A DNA stretch of 64,000 nt from Pleurodeles waltl (lineage: Eukaryota > Chordata > Amphibia > Caudata > Salamandridae), in NCBI RefSeq assembly GCF_031143425.1, contig NC_090445.1, positions 1,198,182,691 to 1,198,246,690 on the forward strand. The letters are read 5' to 3'. Every line of letters starts with the position of its first letter. The first letter of the stretch is position 1. The notes beneath the pieces were generated by a model. It had not been told where the DNA came from. It worked only from the letters and a program-made list of their open reading frames with translations, and did no database searches. Below are positions 42,240 to 52,216 of the stretch, one piece after another. The position numbers and the translations under genes were made by a program.

Positions 42240-43700
42240 CAGAACCCACTTGTGGTTCTCATCTAAAACCCTGCTGAGGCATCAGCTTGTACGTTCTGAA
42301 CACCTGGAAGGTGAGTTGCTATTATCTTTATATTCCTGGCCAGGAGCCAGTGCCATATTGTCTGGGCCTCTTGAGACAAGACTCTGGATTTGGTCCCCCC
42401 CTGCTTGTTCAGGTAATACATGGTATTTGTATTGTCCGTCTGGACAAGCAGGGTGTTGAATGAAGGGAGAAAGGCTTTGAGAGCAAGGTGAACCACACGT
42501 AGCTCGAGGAGGAGGATGTAAGACTTTTCCCTCACAGTCCAGAGACTTTATTTGAAGGTGATCCATATGGAGCTCCCCTCCCAAGGAGAAGCAACCATCA
42601 CAATGGTCTGAGATGGAGCATGTGGGCGAAAAGGCATTCCTTGTTGCAGATTGACTGGGCAGCACCACCGAGGGATTGGAGAGCATGGGTCTATAAACTA
42701 ATTCGGTCTTCCCAGTTTACTGTTTGTTGATTCCATTGGTCCTCTAGGCACTCCTGGAGAGGTCGCATGTGGAGGAGAGCATTGGGAATAAGCTAATGCA
42801 AGAGGCCATGGATCCTACAAGTGAGGAAACTGTGCAAACTGTGGGGCGAAGAATATTCTTGAGCACACAGCACTTCCGTAGGATCAGTCAGTGTCGTTCC
42901 TCCGAAGGATACACTTTTACCTGCAGTGTTTCTATGGGAGCTCCTAAGTAGTGCAGTCTCTGGACAGGTTTTGTTGTGGACTTGGGAAAAATGACATGAA
43001 GACCTAGGCGATACAGAAGATGGCATGTCCAATTTAAGTGCTGCTGGGCTTCTGGAAGGGTGGCTGCCTTAAAAAGCCAGTCCGGATATGGGTAAATTAA
43101 ATATTCAGTGCTTTCGAAGATGCACTGCCTCAACAGCCATGTATTTGGATAAAGTTCTGGGTGCCGATTTGAGACCAAATGGGAGGACAGTGTATTGGTA
43201 GTGTCATTTCCCCACCACAAATCTCAGGAACTTTTGATGGTTTTTCGCAATTGGGATACGAAAGTAGGCGTCATGTAGGTAAACTAAGCAAAGCCAGTCT
43301 CCTTGGTGAATTTGGGGATATATTTGGTGTAAAGCCAGCATGCTGAACCTTTCCTTTTGGATCCAATGGTTGGCATAGAATGGGTTTGAACTTGTCCTTT
43401 TTCGGAACCAGAAAGTATCAGGAATAAATGCCTTTTCCTCTCTGGGTGAAAGGAACTGGTCCTATCACTTTCTTTTCTAGCAAGATGGAAACCTCTGCCT
43501 AAAAGAGGGTGAGATGAGAAGTAGTTACCTTTGGTGGAATACTTGGCGATTGGGTGGAAAATCTGAGACAATACCCATTCTGCACAATGTTCAAGACCGA
43601 AGTATCTGTTGTAATTCGTTGCCACTCTGTTAAATGATTGGTGTTGTTCCACCCCCCTCCCCCCAAACAGAGTGGGTAATGGCCTAGAGGGAAGAAAACA
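42240..43700 (-). pseudogene. DIRS pol (RT/RNase H), copy G (decayed)
   Basis: RNase H is readable at 42263-42535: LLLELRVVHLALKAF, LVQTDNTNTMYYLNKQGG, then SQEAQTIWHWLLARN and HLPGVQNVQADA. RT fragments at 42888-43220 include IYPYPDWLFKAAT, where motif C YLDD has become YPD, and RLGLHVIFPKS, RLHYLGAPIET and VYPSEER. The upstream linker (EWVLSQIFHPIAKYSTKG and RKESDRTSSFHPER) lies in 43284-43600 in shifted frames. The SQEAQTIWHW stretch is useful because it shows what copy H had before its in-frame stop. Not functional. Confidence 0.75.
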
Positions 43701-43709
43701 TTCAGGGTT

Positions 43710-45652
43710 TTGCAGCTGGTTGACCATGAGTACCCAGAGTACACTGGTTTGCCACTCGTCCTTTATGTTGTTTCCTCTGAGGCTGATAGGCTCTTTGGAC
43801 CTGCTGCTATTAGATGGCGACTGAGGGGTTTGAACCCTCTGAGAAGGGTAGCGGTGCTGGAAGGGACAGAAGGATCTTTGGTCTTCAGATTTCTCAAGAC
43901 CTACCACTTTCAAAAGTGTCCAGCTCTGACTTAATTCTTGCCATTTCATCATCAACATGAGAGCCGAACAGTGTGGATCCTGAAATGGCAAGTTTTGAAT
44001 ACGTTGTTGAGAGTCTGGTTTGAGGGATGTTAGACGCAGCCAGGCATGCCTCCTTAAGGATATCCCATGGCAATATGCATGTGCCAAGTGAAAGGATGAA
44101 TCCGCTGCTGCGCTAATGACCTGGTTGGAGCCACAGCACCTTCCTTCACAATCGCAAAAAAAAATCCTCTTTCAGATCCCTTGGGAGATGATCAGCAAAT
44201 TGAAGCAGGGAGTCCCACAAGGCGCTATCATATCATCCCAAGAGGGCTGTGGCACTTGCTGCCTTTATGGATGTTGCCGAACTACATACTTTGCAGCCTG
44301 GGGATCCACCTTTTTACTCTTTGTCCGGCAGAGAGGTAGCCGACACAGAGGTGGCATGGGAGTTATGGGCCACAAGGATCACCACTGAATCAGGTGGAGG
44401 TCGGACCGTAGAAACAAAGGGTCCTGTTCCAGAGGACGGAACTTTTTTGGCAATCTGGAAGGAGCAGACTGTCGTGGCCGGTGTAAGGAAGACTTACATG
44501 GCTGGTTCTAGGAGACCCAGCACGAGAGGAAGTAAAGGTCTTGATGCCGAACGCTGCTGAAGCGTTTAAAAAAATGACTGAAGGGACAGCCATTGGAATG
44601 TTAAGCTTTGCTGCTCCTCGAACTAAGACTTCCTGAAAGGTATTAACATTGTCCACTGGTGACGTACGAGGTTGAGGCGAGTCAGATATAGTAGGTGAAT
44701 AGTCTCTGGTAGACTAGGAGTCTCCGTGGTAGCGTCGGAAAGAGCATGACCTTGACCTTTGTCGCGATCTGTGTAAAGAGGGCCTCCATCTCATTGTAGA
44801 ACAGCCAGATGTATGATAGCTATAGTGTGACCAGTGGCATGACCTTGAGTGCGGTCTGGGAGTTGGAGTGACACTGTGTTTGAGGCACCAGAAGTGGTGT
44901 AGGTGTCTGAAGCAGCAGAGAAGCCGGCAGTGGGGCAGGCAGCTCTTGAGGATGCAGAGCTGCAGCTGGCGAGGTAGCAGGAGGTGGCGACACATGAAGG
45001 AAGGAGAACCTTCAAAGGCGAAACTTCCCTGGAAAGTTGTGACTCAGACGAGGAATAAATCCTTCTTTTAGAAATCTTCCATCTCCCCAAAGTTGAGGGA
45101 CTCTTCGAAATCTCCCTTCGTCATCAATGGTGACCTAGACCTCGGAGTGCGATGGCGACATTTCCTTCCTCTCGACGTAGAATCCTCCAGAGTCCTCGAC
45201 GTCATGCTGCAGTGTCTGGACGTTGTGCGGTCTCTCGACGTCGTACGGCGTTTGTGTGACATCGATCCAGACTTCAACGGCGAACATGTGGGCGCTGCAG
45301 TCGCTCCCGACGTCAAGCTCCTTTACGTTGACAGGGACCAAAAGCATTTTCTACCTGAAAAACACCTCTCAGACCTTCCATGTCCACTGGAGACTGAGGG
45401 AAGAGCTCTTGTGGAAGACTGACCTTCACCTCGCTCAGAGGTCCCACTGGCTTCTTGCTGGCATCACCTTTCTGCCTTTCCTTGAAGGTGAATCTTCTCC
45501 CTGTCATGCAGGGTACGTCTGGAAAATGTCCTGCAGATATTACATGAGGCAGGAAGATGTGAGGATGGAAGGCAGATAATACAGACATCATGAGGGTCTG
45601 TTGTGGCTTTTGTCCTGCCACATCTTGGGCATTTGTCGAGTAGAGAAGGCAT
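43710..45652 (-). pseudogene. DIRS gag-like gene, copy G (decayed)
   Basis: It starts at 45652 (MPSLLDKCPRC). The full Cys/His signature is kept, C-x2-C-x12-C-x2-C-x4-H-x4-C-x2-C (ending SSHLPASCNIC), identical in spacing to family I. The Ser/Arg/Thr-rich tract is at 45068-45316 (RRTTSRDRTTSRHCSMTSRT). MDNVNTFQEVLVRGAAKLNIP follows at 44590-44656. The C-terminal RRHAWLRLTSLKPDSQQRIQ region is at 43930-44060. Frames shift at several points. It serves as the second witness, with copy A, for the family II start codon. Confidence 0.75.
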
Positions 45653-45989
45653 TTTTCCTAGAAAAAAAAGCCTAATTCTAGTCAGAAAAAGACTAAACTG
45701 AAGAAAAAGTCAAAAGATGTCAAGTGAAACAGTTGTCATTGAAAATTTCACTGATTATTTTGGAAAAAAAAAAACTAAAAAAGGTTGAGCTCAATGCTCC
45801 AGGATCCTGTCAGCAGGTGCCGGAAAAAAGAACAGAGTTAACTGCCTCACTCTAGGCATGATGGAATACTGGGGGACTGGTTGTTCTTAAAGTCAGTCTC
45901 CTATTTCCCATTGACAATGGCAGCCTATGGGCTACACAGCCCTGCAATCCATTTTTTTCCAGTGTAAAACCGTTTGTTAAAGACTTTCT

Positions 45990-46250
45990 CCTTAATTTTC
46001 AACTCTTTCATGCATTTGAATGCATGATCCTTAATTTTACCTTTTTAAAAGCCAACTGGATGAAGAATCTTGGACACTGTAGCCTTTCCTCTAGGCTGCA
46101 TATGGCCATTCTTAAGTGACTTTGCAGGCCTTCCTGAAGTAAGGTGAACATTAACACTTAAGTTATATTGGAAAAAGTGCTCCAGGGTCCCCCAGGCGGG
46201 CGGAACTATTCACCGCTTATTACTATACATGGAAATCCCCTTCGAGGGAA
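45990..46250 (-). repeat. Left terminal repeat of DIRS copy G
   Basis: Reverse-complement match to 2880-3060 and 36310-36480. Recognisable words are GGAAAAAGTGCTCCAGGGTC and CATGGAAATCCCCTTCGAGG. It is followed directly by orphan-gene sequence. Confidence 0.7.
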
Positions 46251-48660
46251 GTTGTGGTGTGCAGGAAGTTCAGTGGATGTGGCATAGATGATGCACTTAT
46301 TGAGGCTAAAATCTTTTGAAGCAAAACTGTGAGCTGAACTCATTATGTTTGTTACAAAGTATGCTCATCATATCTGAGGCTACAGAAACATTGCATTAGA
46401 ATGATTTCTGGAATAAGAATGACAAATTAGATTTTGCATACCTTAGCTCAGAAGTGAACACAGCACAGGGCACACTTCACTCAAAATACATAATGCAATA
46501 CCAGGCAAGGTTCAATACACAGTCCAAAAATCAGAAAAACAAGTTAGCAGAGTTGTTCAAAGAATGTGAACAAAAATCAGAACTTGTGTCAGTACTTGGG
46601 AAATGTTCTCTGGTGAAAAACGTGGTAGATGCTGATCAGGAAGGTGACTGGGAGCTGCACGTGATGACTGTAGTCAATGATTACTGTATTTCCCAAACTA
46701 GATTGCATAAACTATCTGAGATATGGGTCCTGGCATTAGGAAAGAGTCAAGAAGCTAGAGGTGGAAAACATTCCAATACAGAAAATTCATCCAAAGACTG
46801 TGTTGAAAGACAGAGGGAAATTTCATGTGGCTCCAGACACGAAACTAGAACGATCCAGAGATCACAGAAAAGCACCAAAGGAATTGTTGGTTATACACGT
46901 AAAAGTGAATATGTTGCTCAATGGCAGCTAGTTTATCATGAAGTCCTTCCTGTTTCCAATGTTTTCAGAGATGGCAAATTCAAAATTAAGGGACCATCGT
47001 GAAACGGTTCCTCACCACAAACTTGTGGGAAAGAGAAGGGAACGTTTTAATAAACATGTTGACAGCCTTCTTAATTTCATGCAGCAGCAAGGAAAGCCCT
47101 TTGAAATGACAGCCTGTGCGACTACAGAACTTTGTGACCAAAACTATATGAAGACCTGAAGCAGGAGAGATTTGTATTGAAAGAGAAAATGCTGTTTGAC
47201 AATCACTAAAGCTAAACTTCCACGCTTTAATTGCATATTAAGAGTTTCATCCAACCAGCCACTACAATAATACAGGTTATATATAAAAAAAAAAAAAACT
47301 TTCGCAAGCACAGAGATGAATTAGCAAAAGGTGTGAACTTGTCAAGGACATTTTGTTCTATGATCTTCTCCAAAAAAACACATTTGACGGAGATGCTGGA
47401 ACCAAACCAGTGAAGCACAAACTCGTACAAGAGCTCGGAAAAAACTTTCACCTGAAGAATTTCAATTCGAAAAGGTGTCCTCATTGGAAACTGCTGTTGT
47501 GAACTATATGTCACGATTACGAATGGTCAAGATTTTATCCATGCAAAACTTCAGAGAGGTCGTTCAGACGGTTCTACAAATGTCAGTCAGTGTGCACCTT
47601 GCAAGAACTGCACATTGTCTTTGACAGTTAACCTTGAACTATCTGTCAAAGAATGTGAGAGAATCAGGCAAATGTCTACAAGTGGAACTGACCTTGCCTG
47701 CATCAACAATTCGAACCCTATACCTGTGCAACTTGATAAATTCTGGTCAGCAACATCAACCAAGATTATCTTGGAGATGTCAATTCGCCAAAACACTGCT
47801 GATGCTTCAGTGAACACTGAATTTCAAATTATTGCAAGTGGAGTGATTGTCAATGAGGAGTGGGTGCCTGTAGAGATAGTCTTGAACAATATGGCCTGCA
47901 ACTTTTGACTAACAGCAAACTGGAGGAAGCCGACCTTCGTGTTGTGCCACATGTTGAGTGGGCTGTTAAAGATGTTTCCAATCAAGTCATTGTACTGTTA
48001 AATGACGCAGATAATATTGTGCTACTTAGATTTGTTGCAACAATCTGTCAGAATTATGTATGCGATGGGGAATAGGCGAGTAAAGACGCTTAATCCCGCT
48101 TCATATTCTGTACAAGAAACTTGACCCAGAGATGCCCAATGTTCCTACCAAGGGACAAATTCTTCTAGATGAAGAGAATGAGCAAAATTGGAACAAAGCT
48201 CAGAGCTTTAACTGTTGAACCTGTGAAGTTTCTAAAAGTATGTGCTGAGACAGAACAAGAATGTGACTTTAAAGATGTAGAAAAATACTTAGTGCGTATG
48301 AGGAGTACGAGTTCTGACTAACATTTGATGATCTTCAGTACAGTGAGTTCAAGAGATCAGTCCCGCTAAGTTAACTTCCACTGATGTCACACTGTGCCTG
48401 GAAACATTAAAAAGTGTTCTACTGGATAAGAAGCTGTGTAAATGTTTTGGATCATGCATATGTAGAGAAATGTGTGGATTTGGTTGGGAAAATATTGATG
48501 GGTTGCTAAAACCTACAACATTTCTAAAGCCTTGGAAATCTCTAAAACTTCTACTCACAGAGCTTAAACGTACATGCAAAACCTGTGCTACAAAAAGATG
48601 TCCCAGTTAATATGTTCTCCTTAAATGTTCAACATTCTGCAAATGTACTATGAGCGATTC
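46251..48660 (+). pseudogene. Uncharacterised multi-domain orphan gene, 3' part
   Basis: It resumes right after DIRS copy G with SGCGIDDALIEAKIF, the words that follow DLHPMMG in the family as I recall it. Block 46454-47002 includes VDADQEGDWELHVMTV and IQRSQKSTKGIVGYTRKSEY then YVAQWQLVYHEVLP. 46938-47159 has RRERFNKHVDSLLNFMQQQG. 47615-47908 and 47860-48075 give EEADLRVVPHVEWAVK and VIVLLNDADNIVLL. Further on are IGTKLRALTVEPVKFLK (about 48190) and, near 48570-48650, a Cys-rich tail (CKTCATKRCP, FCKC). The EEAD...NDAD pair resembles acidic residues of FEN/PIN-type nucleases, which is only an inference. At least five stops or frame changes are present. Confidence 0.6.
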
Positions 48661-49073
48661 ATTAAACAAAATGATCTATGAGAATGTGTCTTAAACAGGA
48701 GTGATACACATTTTTTGTTCATATTCAGATCAGAAACTTTGTTTGGTGTATACATAAAAGGAATTTAAAAAAAAAAAACTTTTTTTGTTTCATTTCTATA
48801 TAGGTCTCTTCTTCCTATATTCTAGACGACCTCCTGGAAAACAGTGGGAGGGTTGCTCTGTGGAATTATTTTCTGTCTCTGTAAGACTACTTGGTCCTCC
48901 AAATGAAGTATATAAGTCTCATGGTTCCTGAAATATTACATCACTGCAACACTACTGCCATTTTTTAAAAAAAAATATGTCCTCCAAAAAACATTCAACC
49001 CGGATCAGCAACGTCAACCCAAGCTAAATTACTTCTCTAATGATACAAAAAAAAAAAAATATGAAAATCTCTG

Positions 49074-49076
<3 letters not shown>
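48661..49076. other. No recognisable gene
   Basis: AT-rich sequence with two A-runs (about 48767 and 49048). No ORF with recognisable content. It may be the 3' flank of the orphan gene. Confidence 0.4.

Positions 49077-49115
<39 letters not shown>
49077..49115. repeat. (TA)n microsatellite at the right end of DIRS copy F
   Basis: 39 bases of alternating TA ending directly at GGAAAATGTC, the first bases of the DIRS right end. A second, shorter TA run lies at the other end of the element (54589-54604). Confidence 0.9.
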
Positions 49116-49117
<2 letters not shown>

Positions 49118-49575
49118 AAAATGTCACTTACCCAGTGTACATCTGCTCGTAGCATGTTGCGCTGCAGATTCACATGCTGTGCACTGTTCCTGCCATCTAG
49201 TGCTGGCTCAGAGTGTTACAAGTTGTTTTTCTTCGAAGAAGTCTTTTTGAATCACGGGACCGAGTGACTCCTCCCTTTCGGCTCCATTGCGCATGGGTGT
49301 CGACTCCATCTTAGATTGTTTTCCCCGCAGAGGGTGAGGTAGGAGTTGTTGAAGTAAGGATACTAGAGGTGCCCATGCAATGGAGTAGATGTGTATGTAC
49401 ATAGTGTGTGGTAAAGTAAAAATTTACATATTTACAATTTACATGTAACTAAAACGGCTACAGGCTCCCGGGGAGGTGGGAGGGCGCGCATGTGAATCTG
49501 CAGCACAACATGCCACAAACAGATGTACACTGGGTAAGTGACATTTTCCGTTCAATGGCATGTGTAACTGCAGAT
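49116..49575 (-). repeat. Right terminal repeat and ICR of DIRS copy F
   Basis: The right tip GGAAAATGTCACTTACCC starts at 49116. The ICR at 49488-49575 reads as right end (to CATTTTCC) followed immediately by left end (GTTCAATGGCATGTG). No TA run lies between, although both genomic ends carry one. Confidence 0.8.
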
Positions 49576-49578
49576 TAA

Positions 49579-50302
49579 GTTTACCTGCATGTGGTTTTTG
49601 GAAAGCTACAAACAATTGTTTTGTTTTACTAAATGGTTTTGTTCTGTCAATGTAATACATTCGTGCTCTTCTTATGTCTAATGTATGCAACGCCCTTTAT
49701 GCTACTGAGTCTGGTTGTGGAAAGAAGACTGGGAGTTCCACCGTTTGGTTTAGATGAAACAGTGATATGACCTTTGGTAAGAATTGTGGATTTGTCCGGA
49801 GAACCACTTTATGTTTATGTATTTGTATAAAGGGTTCTTGAATAGTGAATGCCTGCATTTCGCTAACCCTTGGAAGTGAAGTGATGACTATTAAAAAAGC
49901 TACTTTCCAAGTTAAAAATTGTATTTGACACGAATGCATGGGTTCAAAAGGTGGGCCCATGAGTCGAGTTAATACAATATTAAGATTCCACGAAGGTACT
50001 GGTGGTGTCCTTGGGGGTATGATTCTTTTTAGTCCTTCCATAAATGCTTTAATAACTGGTATTCTAAAAAGTGATTTTGAATGTTTAATCTGCAGATAAG
50101 CAGATATTGCAGTGAGATGGATTTTAATAGAAGAGAAGGCTAGATTGGACTTTTGTAAGTGTAGTAAATAACTTACAATGTTTTGTGTGGAGGCGTTTAC
50201 TGGCATAATTTGATTAGCCTGGCAGTAGCAGACAAACCTTTTCCATTTGTTAGCGTAACAATGTATTGTTGTGGGTTTTCTTGCTTGTTTAATGACCTCC
50301 AT
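49579..50302 (-). pseudogene. DIRS tyrosine recombinase, copy F, catalytic C-terminus deleted
   Basis: A 201-codon frame from 50302 (EVIKQARKPTTIHCYANKW) holds the N-terminal domain and the catalytic Arg region, here SLPRVSEMQAFT. The first of the paired Arg is Pro, while the Arg aligned with the YR box is kept. The frame closes near FFPQPDSVA, and a second block (49580-49690) continues DIRRARMYYIDRTK to FQKPHAGK. There it is joined to terminal-repeat sequence. The H-x-x-R box and the Tyr, about 430 bases in copies C and D, are deleted. Confidence 0.8.
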
Positions 50303-50782
50303 ACACTCTTTGGAAAGGTTTAGATATCCAAATTCTAAGACTTCAGGAGCCTATTGCTAGGTTGAGCGATGCTGGATTCGGGTGTCTGATCTGTTGATTG
50401 TGTTGAGTTAACAGATCTGGTCTGTTTGGTAGTTTGATGTGGGGTACCACAGATAGGTCCAACAGTGTGGTGTACCAGGGTTGGCGTGCCCATGTTGGTG
50501 CTATAAGTATTAGTTTGAGTTTGTTTTGACTCAGTTTGTTGATCAGATAAGGAATGAGCGGGAGAGGGGGAAAAGCGAAAGCAAATATCCCTGACCAGCT
50601 GATCCATAGAGCATTGCCCTTGGACTGAGGGTGTGGTTATCTGACTGCGAAGTTTTGGCATTTTGCGTTTTCTTTTGTTGCAAACAGATCTATGTTTGGT
50701 GTCCCCCAGCAGTGAAAGTGATGATGTAGGACCTGGGGATGTATTTCCCACGTGAGTTTGTTGGTGATCTCGGCTGAGATTG

Positions 50783-52216
50783 TCAGCCAACTGATTTTGA
50801 ATGCCTGGCATGTATTGTGCTATTAGGCGAATTTTGTTGTGAATTGCCCAATGCCACATTTTTTGTGCTAAGAGACAGTTGTGACAAGTGTGTCCCCCCC
50901 CGTTTGTTTAAATACATTGTTGTCTTATTGTCTGTTTTGACAAGAATGTGTATGTGGGCTAGAAGGGGTTGAAAGGCTTTTATTGCTAGAAAGACTGCTA
51001 ACAGTTCCAAGTGATTTGTGTGGAGTTGTTTTTGCTGGTTGTCCCACTGACCTTGTATGCTGTGATTGTTGAGGTGTGCTCCCCACCCAATCATGGCTAT
51101 GTCTGTTGTGATAATGGCGTGAGGCACTGGGTCTTGAAAAGGCCGCCCTTTGTTTACATTTATAGGGTTCCACCATTGAAGTGAAGAGTGTGTTTGGCGG
51201 TCTATCAACACTAGATCTTGGAGTTGACCCTGTGATTGCGTCCATTGTTTTGATAGGCACTGTTGTAGGGGCTGCATGTGTAGTCTTGCGTTTGGGACAA
51301 TAGCTATGCATGAGGACATCATGCCTAATAGGTTCATCACAAACCTGACTGTGTATTGTTGGTTTGGTTGCATGTTTGTTATATTTTGAAACGACTGAAC
51401 CCTTTGTGGACTTGGAGTAGAATTAGCTTTTTGTGTGTTGAGTGTTGCTCCCAAATACTGTTGTATTTGGGATGACTGTAAACGAGATTTTTGGTAATTG
51501 ATAGAAAACCCTAGTTTGTGTAGAGTATCTATTACGTAGTGCGTGTGAACGTGACGTTGTTGAGCGTTGGCTTTTATTAGCCAATCGTCAAGATATGGGA
51601 ATACGTGCATGTGCTGTCTCCTTATATGTGCTGCTACCACAGCTAGGCATTTTGTAAACACCCTGGGGGCTGTTATTCCGAACGGTAACACTTTGAATTG
51701 GTAATGTTTGCCTTGAATTACAAACCTGAGGTATTTCCTGTGAGATGGATGGATATGTGAAAATACGCATCCTTGAGATCCAGTGTTGTCATGTATTCCC
51801 CTTGTTTTAGTAAGGGAACTACGTCCTGAAGTGTCACCATGTGGAAATGATCTGATTTGATGAAGAGATTCAGTCTTCTGCGATCTAAGATCAGCCTCAA
51901 CGTTTTGTCTTTTTTCAGGATAAGGAAATACAGGGAGTATACACCTGTTCCTTTTTGGGGATATGGTACTAGCTCTATGGCCTGTTTTTGTAGCAGTGCT
52001 TGGACCTCTATTTGTAATAGGTCTAAGTGTTGTGGAGACATTTTGTGCGGTCTTGGGGGAACATCTGGAGGGAATGTTGTGAATTCTATGCAATAACCAT
52101 GTTGTATAATTGATAGGACCCACGTGTCTGTGGTAATGTGTGTCCAATTGTGGTTGTACTTGGTTAATCTCCCCCCACCAGTGATATGTGTTGGGGAAGT
52201 GTGACATTGAAGTCAC
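50783..52216 (-). CDS. DIRS pol (RT/RNase H), copy F
   Basis: A 477-codon frame. Its first third is partly a shadow; the native linker and RT start also lie at 51718-52041 (VYSLYFLILKKDKTLRLILD). From about 51770 the frame gives HPSHRKYLRFVIQGKHYQF, ITAPRVFTKCLAVVAAHI and FPYLDDWLIKANA (catalytic YLDD intact). It continues through INYQKSRLQSSQIQQYLGAT, then RNase H: IITTDIAMIGWGAHLNNH, HTNHLELLAVFLAIKAF and LVKTDNKTTMYLNKRGG. The methyltransferase-like part continues in another frame at 50335-50859 (RFSPSPAHSLSDQQ is a shadow; CFRFSPSP aligns with AYSFPPPP). Confidence 0.75.
   Translation of the reverse strand: MTSMSHFPNTYHWWGEINQVQPQLDTHYHRHVGPINYTTWLLHRIHNIPSRCSPKTAQNVSTTLRPITNRGPSTATKTGHRASTISPKRNRCILPVFPYPEKRQNVEADLRSQKTESLHQIRSFPHGDTSGRSSLTKTRGIHDNTGSQGCVFSHIHPSHRKYLRFVIQGKHYQFKVLPFGITAPRVFTKCLAVVAAHIRRQHMHVFPYLDDWLIKANAQQRHVHTHYVIDTLHKLGFSINYQKSRLQSSQIQQYLGATLNTQKANSTPSPQRVQSFQNITNMQPNQQYTVRFVMNLLGMMSSCIAIVPNARLHMQPLQQCLSKQWTQSQGQLQDLVLIDRQTHSSLQWWNPINVNKGRPFQDPVPHAIITTDIAMIGWGAHLNNHSIQGQWDNQQKQLHTNHLELLAVFLAIKAFQPLLAHIHILVKTDNKTTMYLNKRGGTHLSQLSLSTKNVALGNSQQNSPNSTIHARHSKSVG

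Larger units (their letters stand above)
36275..46250 (-). mobile_element. DIRS retrotransposon copy G (family II), carrying two nested elements
   Basis: A minus-strand DIRS inserted in the orphan gene. Its right end begins near 36275 (TAGTTTACCTG) and the ICR lies at about 36800-36914. The left terminal repeat ends near 46250. Between them are recombinase (38590-39875), pol (42240-43700) and gag (43710-45652). A Tc1/mariner element sits at 36917-38476 between the ICR and the recombinase. A LINE sits at about 39876-42229 between RNase H and the recombinase. Without inserts it would be about 6.1 kb. Its coding regions are decayed. Gag and RT are closest to copies A and H. Confidence 0.85.
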
